From JACVRX01 sp963819885 (lineage in GTDB: Bacteria > Actinomycetota > Actinomycetes > Jiangellales > Jiangellaceae), in assembly GCA_963819885.1 (NCBI GenBank), contig CAWFXV010000004.1:43588-107587 (forward strand): 64,000 nt of DNA, written 5' to 3'. Shown here piece after piece: positions 1 through 7,980 of the stretch. The first letter of the stretch is position 1. Every line of letters begins with the position of its first letter. The notes beneath the pieces were generated by a model that worked only from the letters and a program-made list of their open reading frames with translations, searched no databases and was not told the origin of the DNA. The position numbers and the translations under genes are program-made.

Positions 1-760
1 GCACCTCGGCCGGTTGTCCCTTCGTCAGGTTCGCGATCGGGGGCGCCACGTCGCGGGTCCACCGGGTGAACTCCTCGGGAGAGGCGGTCTCGTAGATCAC
101 CGTCACAGTGCCGGTCTCGACGTCGCGGAACCCGGCGTCCGAGACGAATTGGGCGATCTTGCCGGGATCGGCGAGCGCGAACGGACCGGGTCGTCCAGGG
201 GCCGGCGGCGCCAGCTCGAGCTCGCGAAGGATGATCGGGATCGCCAGGGCGAACTGCACCGCCTCAGGCGGTCCCCACACGGCCGCGGCGAGGCGGCCGC
301 CGCGGTTGAGGGCTGAGTGCATCCGCTGGAGCGTGCCCGCGACATCGGGCAGGAACTGCAGGCCCTGCCTCGACAGGATGGCGTCGAACGATTCGTCCTC
401 GAACTGGAGCGCCTCGGCGTCCGCCTCCAGGAAGTCGATGTTGTCGATGCCTGCTCGACTCGCGCGTTCGCTGCCGAAGGCCAACAACTCGGCCGCGATG
501 TCCGTGGCTACCACGCGCCCGCCTGGCAGCACGGCACGGGCGGCGGTGAGGGCGGGCTCACCGTAGCCGGTCGCGACGTCGAGCACGGAGTCGCCGGGCT
601 CCAAGCCGGCCAGCGCCACGAGCTTGCGCGACACCGCCTGGCCGCCCGCCTCAGCCTCGATCACGTGGTACCACGTGCGCCAGCCGGCGGCGGCGCTCTG
701 CCAATCGGTGCGCTGTGCCTGCTTGAACGCGATCGGGTCAAAGGTCGTCGTGACTGCCAT
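1..760 (-). CDS. Class I SAM-dependent methyltransferase (UbiE/COQ5-like), C-terminus cut by window edge
   Basis: Reading the minus strand from the ATG at 760 gives an open frame of 253 codons that leaves the window at base 1. It carries the SAM-binding motif I (VLDVATGYGEPAL), an acidic motif after strand 2 (VVATDIAAE) and the post-I motif with DAILSRQGLQFL, the usual layout of the UbiE/Methyltransf_11 family. The substrate cannot be told. A GAGAGG ribosome site lies 8 bases before the ATG. It follows the LuxR gene in the same direction after 115 bp and may be the last gene of that operon. The family is clear; the biological role is not. Confidence 0.8.
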   Translation of the reverse strand, partial: MAVTTTFDPIAFKQAQRTDWQSAAAGWRTWYHVIEAEAGGQAVSRKLVALAGLEPGDSVLDVATGYGEPALTAARAVLPGGRVVATDIAAELLAFGSERASRAGIDNIDFLEADAEALQFEDESFDAILSRQGLQFLPDVAGTLQRMHSALNRGGRLAAAVWGPPEAVQFALAIPIILRELELAPPAPGRPGPFALADPGKIAQFVSDAGFRDVETGTVTVIYETASPEEFTRWTRDVAPPIANLTKGQPAEV

Positions 761-875
761 GTCGCGTCCTCTCGACGGGTCTTCAGCGCACGTTAAGAGG
801 CATCGACGTCGCGCGCATCGCCCGGATGCACCACGGCGTCGCGCCGACTCGAGTGGTTGGTTCTCACCACAGCGG

Positions 876-2471
876 TCAGCCGAGTTGATGGGCAACGGCC
901 ACTGCGGTGGCCGCCGCCCGTGAGGAAACCCCCAGCTTGGCGAAGATGTTCTGAACGTGCCGGGCAACGGTGAACTCGCTGATGGCCAGGGTCTGCCCGA
1001 TCTGCCGATTGCTCTTCCCCTCGGCAACCAGCCGCAGCACCTGGGCCTCTCGCTCAGTCAGCCCGGCGAGCCGATTGGACGTGCCGGTCGTGATGGCCGC
1101 GGCGGCCCGGCGGGCATCTCGGTGTGCCCCGAGACGCTCGAAGCCGGCCCGCGCCATTTGGATCTCGAGCCTGGCGCCTTCCGCGTCCCCCAGTGCTTTG
1201 GCGGCCGTCCCGATCAGTAGATGGGACTGCGCCTCCTCGTAGGGAAGCTGCAGCTCATTCCAGATCGCCGACGCGGTCCGTAGCTCGACCAACGCCCCGT
1301 GAGCGTCGTTGTCTGCCAGCCGGACTGCGCCGCGGGTCTGTGCCGCCGTGGCGGTCAACGCAGGCCGGTCGAAAGCTGCGGCCATCGAGGACAGGTCCTC
1401 GGCAGCGATCTCGGCCAGCGTTTGGTCCCCGGCCGCGAGTGCCACCTCGACCGTCGCGGTCAGCAGGTCGGCGCGCCTCATCCGGCTCGATGTGCCGCCA
1501 GCCAGGGCCGTCCGCAACGCTGCCGCCGCGGCGTCGATGTGTCCCTGCGCGAGCCGCACCAGCGAGAGGCCGGGCTGTGGATCCCGCCCGAGCTCGTGCG
1601 CGCGAAGGAACGAGTTCTCGGCGCCGGCGAGGTCGCCTCGCCTGCGCTGGATCTCTGCGAGTGCATAGAGGGCTTCGCCGGCAGATCGCGGCTTGAAAGC
1701 CGCCAACTCGTCGCCAGCCGCGCGGATCTCGCCCTCAGCCTCTGTCCACGCGCCGCGCAGACCCAAGACTTCGCCTCGGTGGATGCGACAGATCCCGTGA
1801 AAGGGCGTGACGGCTGGAAGCGACGCGCACCACGTGCGGGCCGCGTCGGTCCACTCAGCGGCTCGCCGCATGTCGGCAACCTCGCGACATTCGGCGATGA
1901 CAGTGCAATAGACGGCTCCGGTGAAGAACGCATCGAGCCGCCCGCCGAGGACGAGTGTCATCGCCTCGTCCAGCGACGCACATCCGTCGTCGACTCGGCC
2001 TTGGGCGATGAGTGCCCGGCCGTGCAGGGTGAGCCCGAACGCAACGAGGCTCTGATCGCCATACCGTTCACCGATCTCGACCGCACGAACGGCATGGGCT
2101 TCGGCCTCACCTGCCGAGCCACGGTTGAGCGCCAGCTCCGATTCCGCCAGGGCGACATAGCCGTACTCGGCGCACTCGGGGACTGCGGCGAGGTGTCGGC
2201 GCGCGCGACGCAGCCATCCGAGCGCCACCACCTTGTCCCAGTTGTAGAGGTGGTCCCAGAACATCCGCCAGGCGGTGCGCGCCGCCGGCTGATCGTCGTG
2301 GCTCTCGAGATATCCGGCGTAGGCACGCTGCCGCGCAACCAGAGATTCATCGAGATGACAGACCATCCAGGCGCTGTCGGCGAGGGCCTCGAGCTCCTCG
2401 GGTGTGAGCTCGGCGGGATCTCGACTACTCAGGCGGGAATGTGTCTCCACCCACTCGATCGGTCTGCTCAT
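876..2471 (-). CDS. LuxR-family transcriptional regulator with helical-repeat (TPR-like) sensor region
   Basis: This 531-residue protein has alanine/leucine-rich paired helices over roughly residues 20-450, typical of TPR-like repeats. A LuxR-type helix-turn-helix follows at about 465-531 (LTEREAQVLRLVAEGKSN, then SEFTVARHVQNIFAKLGV). Large LuxR regulators of the LAL/MalT class normally start with an ATPase domain carrying a Walker A motif. None is visible here, so this is the ATPase-less form and its ligand is probably sensed by the helical repeats (inference). The ATG is one base past the stop of the upstream oxidoreductase gene (TGACATG), so translation is likely coupled. Regulated targets are unknown; the adjacent oxidoreductase and methyltransferase are candidates. 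Confidence 0.85.
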   Translation of the reverse strand: MSRPIEWVETHSRLSSRDPAELTPEELEALADSAWMVCHLDESLVARQRAYAGYLESHDDQPAARTAWRMFWDHLYNWDKVVALGWLRRARRHLAAVPECAEYGYVALAESELALNRGSAGEAEAHAVRAVEIGERYGDQSLVAFGLTLHGRALIAQGRVDDGCASLDEAMTLVLGGRLDAFFTGAVYCTVIAECREVADMRRAAEWTDAARTWCASLPAVTPFHGICRIHRGEVLGLRGAWTEAEGEIRAAGDELAAFKPRSAGEALYALAEIQRRRGDLAGAENSFLRAHELGRDPQPGLSLVRLAQGHIDAAAAALRTALAGGTSSRMRRADLLTATVEVALAAGDQTLAEIAAEDLSSMAAAFDRPALTATAAQTRGAVRLADNDAHGALVELRTASAIWNELQLPYEEAQSHLLIGTAAKALGDAEGARLEIQMARAGFERLGAHRDARRAAAAITTGTSNRLAGLTEREAQVLRLVAEGKSNRQIGQTLAISEFTVARHVQNIFAKLGVSSRAAATAVAVAHQLG

Positions 2472-2472
2472 G

Positions 2473-3513
2473 TCACCTGCCAGGGAAGGGCGGCTGCAGC
2501 CACCAGGGAGCGTCGACGATCTCGATCCGGGTCACCCACTTGACCCACCAGAATCCACGGCGGCCGGGTGCCACCAGTCGTGCCGGCGCCCCGTGTCCGG
2601 CAGACAGCGGTCGGCCGGCGAGCTGGGTCGCGAGCAGCAAGTCGGGAGCGTCGGAGAACGGCAGGCGCCGTCGGTATCCCGTGACCGAAATGACGTCGAT
2701 ACTGCGTCCGCGGGACAACGGGCCGACAGCATCCTCGAGCAGGTGGTCGACGCGAACACCGCGCCAATCCTGGCCTGCGTACCAGCCGCCGGTGCAGTCG
2801 AGTACGGCGCGTACCGCATCCGGACCGTGGAGGTCGGACACGTCGACGTCGACAACGCGGTCGCCTGCGACGACCGCCAGCCGGAACGTCGCCGAATCAA
2901 CCGTCGGCACCGAGTCGCGCAACCACTGAGTGACCGGCATCCGGTCGGGTCGGTCGGTGCCGCGTTCGTGCGACCCCGTCGACCGGCGGTCGGCACCCGA
3001 CAGCGATGCCACGGCCGCGGTTGCCTCGACGGCCGACCACAACAGAACGCCGCCGCCGACGACGGCACCGGTACGCAGCGCGGTCCGGCGGCTGAGGTCG
3101 GCGGGTCTGGGCCGCTGCCGCCGCCGCCACACGTGTGCGACGGCCAGCGCGGTCGCCGCGATCGCGGAGCCAACGTGCACCTGCATTGTGCTCACACCCA
3201 GCACCGGGCCGGTGAAGCCGAGCGCATGCGCGACGCCGGTGGCCACGACGATCAGCACGACGCCGGCCAGCGCGATCGACGTGCCGCGCCCAGGTCGGTG
3301 CCCGGACCGGCGGAGCCCCCGGTGCGCGATGACCGCCTTCCACGGGGTCAGCACGACCAGGCAGAGGCCGAGGATCCCGTGCGCGGCGACGACGATGCGC
3401 GCGGCCGACTCGTCGCCCACCGCGAACGCGAACACGCCAGAAGCCAGCGCCGCGGTGAGGACGGCGAGGATGGCCACATTGGTGCGCCGGCCGGCTCGCG
3501 TCAGAGCCCGCAT
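2473..3513 (-). CDS. Membrane-anchored molybdopterin-dependent oxidoreductase (sulfite-oxidase fold)
   Basis: This 346-residue protein has about four hydrophobic segments in residues 13-130, resembling a small membrane cytochrome module, and another around 148-165. A sulfite-oxidase/YedY-type molybdopterin domain follows from about 195 to 340. Cys240 in VLDCTGGW is in the position of the molybdenum-ligating cysteine. The C-terminal block GHGAPARLVAPGRRG and VKWVTRIE is the family signature. Related proteins reduce or oxidise small sulfur- or nitrogen-containing substrates at the outer membrane face; the substrate here is unknown. It heads a minus-strand operon with the LuxR regulator one base downstream. 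The long frames on the opposite strand (about 2404-3618) are shadows of GC-rich codons. Confidence 0.85.
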   Translation of the reverse strand: MRALTRAGRRTNVAILAVLTAALASGVFAFAVGDESAARIVVAAHGILGLCLVVLTPWKAVIAHRGLRRSGHRPGRGTSIALAGVVLIVVATGVAHALGFTGPVLGVSTMQVHVGSAIAATALAVAHVWRRRQRPRPADLSRRTALRTGAVVGGGVLLWSAVEATAAVASLSGADRRSTGSHERGTDRPDRMPVTQWLRDSVPTVDSATFRLAVVAGDRVVDVDVSDLHGPDAVRAVLDCTGGWYAGQDWRGVRVDHLLEDAVGPLSRGRSIDVISVTGYRRRLPFSDAPDLLLATQLAGRPLSAGHGAPARLVAPGRRGFWWVKWVTRIEIVDAPWWLQPPFPGR

Positions 3514-3558
3514 CAGTCCAGTGTGCGCCCGACTCGCCGTACGTCAGCACGCACGTTG

Positions 3559-3614
3559 ATGATCGAATCCGCGCGAAGGCACCGGCCAAGCTCTTTTGGC
3601 CCGGATTCGATCAT
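3559..3614. repeat. Perfect 13-bp inverted repeat in a divergent intergenic space
   Basis: ATGATCGAATCCG (3559-3571) is repeated in reverse complement as CGGATTCGATCAT (3602-3614). It lies between the divergent oxidoreductase (start 3513) and DUF2652 (start 3630) genes. The inner part AATCCGCGCGAAGGC matches closely a stretch of the palindrome at 21865-21922, so this may be one member of a dispersed family. Its place upstream of two starts means it is not a simple terminator. Confidence 0.6.
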
Positions 3615-3629
3615 TTAGGATCTCGCGTT

Positions 3630-4346
3630 GTGGAGTCTGGGCGTGCGCTACTCCTGATCGCCGACATCGGCGGCTACACCGAGTACATGAGCTCCCATCG
3701 GATGAGCCTCGCCCACGCCGAGGTCAACACCGCAAGGCTGCTCGAAAGGGTGATCGATGCCGCCGGCGACTTCGACCTGATCGAGATCGAAGGCGACGCG
3801 GCCTTCCTCTCTCGTCAGGCTGACGTGCTGGACCGCGACGCCACGGTCGCCGCGACCACTGAGGCCGCCGTCTCCATGTACCGCGCGTTCCACCTCGAGC
3901 GGCAGTATGTCGCGACCAACCTGTGCCCGTGCGACAGTTGCGCTCAGGCGGACAACCTGAAGCTGAAGTTCGTCGCGCACATCGGCGAGGTTGCTACCCA
4001 GACCATCAGGGAGCGGCGCAAGCTCGTCGGGATCGACGTCATCCTCGTCCATCGGCTGCTGAAGAACTCTGTTCAGGTTCCCGAGTACGTTCTCTTTTCC
4101 GAGGAGCTCTACCGGACTGGTGACGCCGCTCTGCCCGATTCGGTACACGAGGTCTCGCAGGACCTCGAGGGAATCGGGCCTGTCCGCGCGTACTTCGTCG
4201 ACGTCGAGGACCTCGCCGGCTCACGCCCTCCGCTGCCGGATCCCTCCTGGCTCGGACGCCTCGGCAGGACGTTCGCCGTCGTCGGCCCCGGCCTGCCGTA
4301 CATGCTTGGCCTGCGGCGCCGGCGTTATACCGCTTCCGCTCAATGA
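3630..4346 (+). CDS. DUF2652 protein, adenylate-cyclase-fold homologue
   Basis: This 238-residue protein opens with LLIADIGGYTEYM, the DUF2652 hallmark, which resembles the metal-binding start of class III nucleotide cyclases (D-I-x-G-[FY]). EGDAAFL at about residue 52 matches the second acidic motif. A conserved cysteine cluster follows (LCPCDSC, about residues 94-100). Whether it has cyclase activity is unknown for the family. The GTG at 3630 is chosen because TTTAGGA lies 6-8 bases upstream and the cyclase-like motif begins at residue 8. It stands alone on the plus strand. Confidence 0.8.
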   Translation: MESGRALLLIADIGGYTEYMSSHRMSLAHAEVNTARLLERVIDAAGDFDLIEIEGDAAFLSRQADVLDRDATVAATTEAAVSMYRAFHLERQYVATNLCPCDSCAQADNLKLKFVAHIGEVATQTIRERRKLVGIDVILVHRLLKNSVQVPEYVLFSEELYRTGDAALPDSVHEVSQDLEGIGPVRAYFVDVEDLAGSRPPLPDPSWLGRLGRTFAVVGPGLPYMLGLRRRRYTASAQ

Positions 4347-4440
4347 TCCTCCGCTGCAGCTGGTAGCGGCGGTAAGCAACAGCTAGCTCCGCCCGTACGC
4401 CCCGTGCAGTGCGGCGGTTTCCTCGGGAAGCTCCGACCGG

Positions 4441-5298
4441 GTGCCGTTGAATGGCGGCATGGCCGGCTCACGGCGCTTCCTGGTCGCGGTGATCGCTGTG
4501 GTCGCCGCATGCGCGCTGCTTGTCGTGCTGCTGGCACTCGACCGGCAAGCAGTACCGACGTCCACCGACGAGCCGGTCGCTCAAGATCAGCTCGGCCCGG
4601 TCCTGTTGGTGCCCGGCTACGGCGGAACCTCGGCAGAACTCGCGCCGCTGGCGGACGCACTACGGGCGGCGGGCAGAGAAGCCGTCGTGGTGTCCATGCC
4701 CGACGGCGGCGTCGGAGACCTGCGCGAGCAGGCGGCGACCGTCGGCCGCCTGGTGGACCAGCGATTGGCCGGGGGAGCGCCGTCGGTCGACCTGGTGGGC
4801 TACTCCTCCGGTGGCGTCGTCAGCCGGATCTGGGCGGACGAGCTGGGCGGCGCCGGGGTGACGCGCCGAGTCGTCACGCTCGGCTCGCCGCATCACGGAA
4901 CCCGAGCCGCCCGGTTCGCGGCCGCTCTGGGGCCGGACGTCTGCCCCGAGGCGTGTCGGCAACTCGTCCCGGGCAGCGACCTGATGTCGACGCTCGAGGA
5001 GACGCCGGACGGCCCGGTTTGGACCGCGGTCTGGACGGCGGCGGACCAGGTGGTGACACCGCCGGCGTCGGCGCAGCTCGACGGTGCCGTCAATGTGAAG
5101 GTCCAGGACGTGTGCGCCGACGCTCGGATCGGGCACGGTCAGCTCACCAGCGATCCGCTGGCCATCGGATTGGTCCTGCTGGCGCTCGACGTGGAACCAC
5201 TCGACGCGGCTCCTGACCCCGCCCAGTGCGCAGAGCTGCGGGAGTCCGGCGGGTCGTCGGCCGATCAACCGGCCTCGTCTCGAAGCGCCAACAGGTAG
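4441..5298 (+). CDS. Secreted or membrane-anchored alpha/beta hydrolase (lipase/triacylglycerol-esterase-like)
   Basis: This 285-residue protein has an N-terminal hydrophobic helix (about residues 12-33), serving as signal peptide or anchor. The hydrolase core begins at VLLVPGYGG. The nucleophile elbow is G120-Y-S122-S-G124 (GxSxG), and a late IGHGQL segment probably supplies the histidine. TLGSPHHGT is typical of actinobacterial class 2 lipases. Two paired cysteines (PDVCPEAC) suggest a disulfide, consistent with export. The start is GTG at 4441 with GGAAG 10 bases upstream; ATG at 4459 is a good alternative. Its 3' end overlaps the convergent methyltransferase gene by 34 bp. Confidence 0.82.
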   Translation: MPLNGGMAGSRRFLVAVIAVVAACALLVVLLALDRQAVPTSTDEPVAQDQLGPVLLVPGYGGTSAELAPLADALRAAGREAVVVSMPDGGVGDLREQAATVGRLVDQRLAGGAPSVDLVGYSSGGVVSRIWADELGGAGVTRRVVTLGSPHHGTRAARFAAALGPDVCPEACRQLVPGSDLMSTLEETPDGPVWTAVWTAADQVVTPPASAQLDGAVNVKVQDVCADARIGHGQLTSDPLAIGLVLLALDVEPLDAAPDPAQCAELRESGGSSADQPASSRSANR

Positions 5299-5942
5299 CT
5301 GCGTCGGCTCTGGTGCTCGACCGCCGGCCACGGCTCACGGTCGGTGCGACTCATCAGTCTGAAGCCGGCAGCGGCCAGGTCGGCCGAAACCTCGGCAGGG
5401 TCGAGGAAGTGGAAGTCCAGGTCGACCTCGCAGCCCCACCATTCGGTCAGATGGGCCACCGAGCCGACCGAGTGGTCGGGGTCGGCGATGTGAAAGGCGA
5501 CGAGCAGCCAGCCACCGGGCCGGACCGCCCGGGCCAGCTCGACTGCGGCGGCGCGGCGCTCGGCACGATCGAGGTGGATGATCGAGTACGGCACGACCGC
5601 ACCCGCCCATGCGCCGTTGTCGGCCGGGAGGGCGGCGAACGTGCCGACCTCGAAGCGCGGCCTCCGGTAGCGCCTGCGGGCAACCGTGATCATGCCGGGG
5701 GAGGCGTCGATGCCGACAACGGTCAAGCCCAGGGCTGCCAGATGGTCCGCGACATGACCGGGACCGCACCCGACGTCGGCCACGATCCCGTCGGTGCCGA
5801 CGAGCTCGGCGAACAGCGCATAGAGCGCCCGATCGACCGGCTTGCCGGCCAGCTCGTGCGCGATCTGCCGCGCGTACTGCTCGGCGACGGTGTCGTAGCT
5901 GCGCGTGGTCCGTTCGACTTTGCTGCCCGGTCCGTCGGTCAC
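5265..5942 (-). CDS. Class I SAM-dependent methyltransferase
   Basis: This 225-residue protein has motif I VADVGCGPGHVADHL (about residues 53-67) and an acidic motif VVGIDASPGMI (about 75-85), standard for Methyltransf_25/11 proteins. Its ATG overlaps the stop of the upstream PaaK-like gene by four bases (ATGA), and that gene overlaps the TetR gene in the same way. All three are therefore one translationally coupled operon. The substrate is unknown; linkage to an acyl-adenylating enzyme suggests a small-molecule modification route (inference). Confidence 0.85.
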   Translation of the reverse strand: MTDGPGSKVERTTRSYDTVAEQYARQIAHELAGKPVDRALYALFAELVGTDGIVADVGCGPGHVADHLAALGLTVVGIDASPGMITVARRRYRRPRFEVGTFAALPADNGAWAGAVVPYSIIHLDRAERRAAAVELARAVRPGGWLLVAFHIADPDHSVGSVAHLTEWWGCEVDLDFHFLDPAEVSADLAAAGFRLMSRTDREPWPAVEHQSRRSYLLALRDEAG

Positions 5943-7315
5943 GGAATGCTTCCGACGCGGGACTCGATGAGCCGGAACTTGCCCGCCGAGTCACGGCCGT
6001 CCTCGATCCGCTCGACGATCTCGACGCTGACCTCGAGGTCCGAGGCGCCGAGTGCGGTGACCGCCTCGGCCAGTCCTCGACGGATCGCGCTGGTCGTGTC
6101 GTCGACCCCGAAGCCGGGCCGCAGTGCAGCCCGCACGTGCAGACCACGCTCGTCATGCAGGATGCGGTACTCCCGCAGGCCAGGAACTGCCGCCATCGGG
6201 CTGCGCAAGGCGTGCGGGTGCACGACGATTCGCCCGCCGTCGCGCCCGACGAGCCGGACGATGTCGTCGTTGCGACCTTCGATGCCGGCGACGACGCGGT
6301 ACGGCCGGCCGCACGAGCAGGGCTCGGGCCGGATCGTCACCAGGTCGGAGATCACGTACCGGATCAACGGCTGGGTACGGCCGATCAGGCTGGTCAGCAG
6401 GATGTGGTCGCCAGGCTGGCCGGGTGGCACCGGCCGGTGGTTCTCGTCGACAACCTCGACGATGAACTGGTCCTCGAACAGATGCAGCCCGGTGTGCTGG
6501 GCACAGTGCACCCCGAGGATGCCCGTTTCGGTGGTCCCGTAGAGCTCGAACCATGCGCCGCCCCACACCGACCGGACCGATGCCGCCAGGTCACTGGTCG
6601 GTGTCTCGCCCGAGGTCACGACGATCCGGGGGGAGATGTCCAGCCGTCCCTCCAGCTGCTCGAGGATCAGCAGGGACACCACTGAGGAGTACGCGTAGAG
6701 GAACTCCGGCCGATGCGCGTTCAGCCCGGCGACGATGTCGTCGAGCGGGCTCGTGGCGGACAGCCGCAGGACGCGAAAGATTCCGGTGTCGGCGCTCGTG
6801 GCCAGCCGGTAGGTCGAGTGCGCTGGACGCGAGGCTCCCACCGCGGCGATCGGAATCCGCCGCGGCAGCCGGGGGCGCAGGCCGACGAAGTCGGACATCC
6901 GGTAGAAGCCGGCGACGAGCTCGCGCCACTCTCGTCGGTCGTAGACGAACACGCCCTTCCGGCCGGTCGTGCCGCCGGTGGCCAGCACGCGGTACTCGTC
7001 GAGGTAGAGCTCGTCACTCTCGAGCCCGTCCAAGTGCTGCTCGAGAGCTCGCAGGGTGAGCCGTGGATCACCGACGACGTCGTCGAACTGGTCCATCACC
7101 GCCGCCTTGTCGATGATCGGCAGCCGGTCGAGTGCGATCTCGTCGACGTCTTGATAGAGCCGCCGGTAGAACGCCGACCGAGTCCGAGCATGGTCGACGA
7201 TCTGGACGAGACGCTCCTGCTGATGTGTTCGCAGCTGATCTGCGGTCCAGTGGTCATGCCGAGCGAGCACTCGCGAGTGGCGGATGGCCGGGATGTTCTC
7301 GAGCAGGCGATTCAT
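5939..7315 (-). CDS. Phenylacetate-CoA ligase / CapK-like adenylate-forming enzyme
   Basis: This 458-residue protein is of the PaaK/CapK branch of the ANL superfamily. It has the P-loop-like motif LATGGTTGRKG at about residue 110 and the A5-type motif FELYGTTETGILG at about 240. A C-terminal subdomain (about 350-458) contains GRNDDIVRL and a late basic residue in DSAGKFRLIE in the A10 position. Such enzymes activate an aryl or acyl acid with ATP and usually pass it to CoA. The acid is unknown. It overlaps TetR and methyltransferase genes by four bases on either side. Confidence 0.82.
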   Translation of the reverse strand: MNRLLENIPAIRHSRVLARHDHWTADQLRTHQQERLVQIVDHARTRSAFYRRLYQDVDEIALDRLPIIDKAAVMDQFDDVVGDPRLTLRALEQHLDGLESDELYLDEYRVLATGGTTGRKGVFVYDRREWRELVAGFYRMSDFVGLRPRLPRRIPIAAVGASRPAHSTYRLATSADTGIFRVLRLSATSPLDDIVAGLNAHRPEFLYAYSSVVSLLILEQLEGRLDISPRIVVTSGETPTSDLAASVRSVWGGAWFELYGTTETGILGVHCAQHTGLHLFEDQFIVEVVDENHRPVPPGQPGDHILLTSLIGRTQPLIRYVISDLVTIRPEPCSCGRPYRVVAGIEGRNDDIVRLVGRDGGRIVVHPHALRSPMAAVPGLREYRILHDERGLHVRAALRPGFGVDDTTSAIRRGLAEAVTALGASDLEVSVEIVERIEDGRDSAGKFRLIESRVGSIP

Positions 7316-7932
7316 CGTGGGTCCTTTCCCTCGGTGAGGGCCGTCATCAGCACGGAGGCGACTTGTGGGAATACCTCGCCGTCGACATGGCCGCCGGCCA
7401 TGGCCTCCAGGGCGAAGCCGTTCCCCAGCGCGAGGCCGATCGTCGCGAGGAGGTCCGGGTCGAACGCAAATGATCGACCGGTGCGCGCTGACATCGCCGT
7501 GAAGGCGTTGGCGAGGGCCGTGCGAAGTGTGGCGTGCCGGGCGGCGAAGCGCTGGCGCAGCTCGGCGTCACGTGACGCATGCGCCCAGAATTCGATGACC
7601 ACAGCCGACCACTGCGGGTCATGCTCGATCGCGGCGATGAACTGGCGAGCAAGTGCCTCTGCGTGCGCACCCGGACTCACTGTGCCGGCTCCTGCCTTCT
7701 CCATCTCGGCGGCCCGAGTGGCGACCCGCTCGTCGAACACAGCAAGAAAGAGGTCCGCCTTGCCGTCGAAGGCGGAGTAGACCGCGCCCTTGGTAAAGCC
7801 CGCCTCCTCGGCAACCGCGTCCAGGGTGGCAGCGTGGTACCCCTCGCGGAGGAACACCCGCCGCGCGGCCGCCACCAACAGGCTGCGGGTACGGTCCCGA
7901 GATTCGGCTCTGGTCAGCCGAGGCACTCCCAT
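7312..7932 (-). CDS. TetR/AcrR-family repressor, first gene of a three-gene operon
   Basis: This 206-residue protein has a TetR helix-turn-helix in residues 18-62 (AARRVFLREGYHAATLDAVA, then FTKGAVYSAFDGKADLF) and an all-helical ligand domain after it. Two matching palindromes lie directly over and upstream of the start, so autoregulation of the operon is likely. ATG 7932 has AGGA about 10 bases upstream. GTG at 7926 would give the family-typical N terminus MPRLTRAESR but leaves poor ribosome-site spacing, so the start is uncertain by two codons. The next two genes overlap it and each other by four bases. Confidence 0.85.
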   Translation of the reverse strand: MGVPRLTRAESRDRTRSLLVAAARRVFLREGYHAATLDAVAEEAGFTKGAVYSAFDGKADLFLAVFDERVATRAAEMEKAGAGTVSPGAHAEALARQFIAAIEHDPQWSAVVIEFWAHASRDAELRQRFAARHATLRTALANAFTAMSARTGRSFAFDPDLLATIGLALGNGFALEAMAGGHVDGEVFPQVASVLMTALTEGKDPR

Positions 7933-7960
7933 ACCGACGGTATCCTAATACCGTTGGTAT
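7931..7960. promoter_or_regulatory. Twin TetR-type operators overlapping the tetR start
   Basis: ATACCGACGGTAT (7931-7943) is a perfect 6-1-6 palindrome. ATACCGTTGGTAT (7948-7960) is a near copy, with centres 17 bp apart. The first overlaps the ATG of the TetR gene and the second sits in its promoter space. Only 48 bp separate this regulator from the upstream pmt stop, so binding here should block both transcription and initiation. Assignment to this TetR is inferred from position and symmetry. Confidence 0.75.
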
Positions 7961-7980
7961 CCCTGCTGCAAGGGAAGGGG

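Noticed and set aside
1299..2543. Long plus-strand frame over the LuxR gene
   Set aside because: Arg/Pro/Gly-rich product with no motif; opposite strand carries a clear LuxR protein. Shadow of G/C third positions.
2404..3618. Long plus-strand frame over the molybdoenzyme gene
   Set aside because: No recognisable domain and covers a gene with clear family motifs on the other strand.
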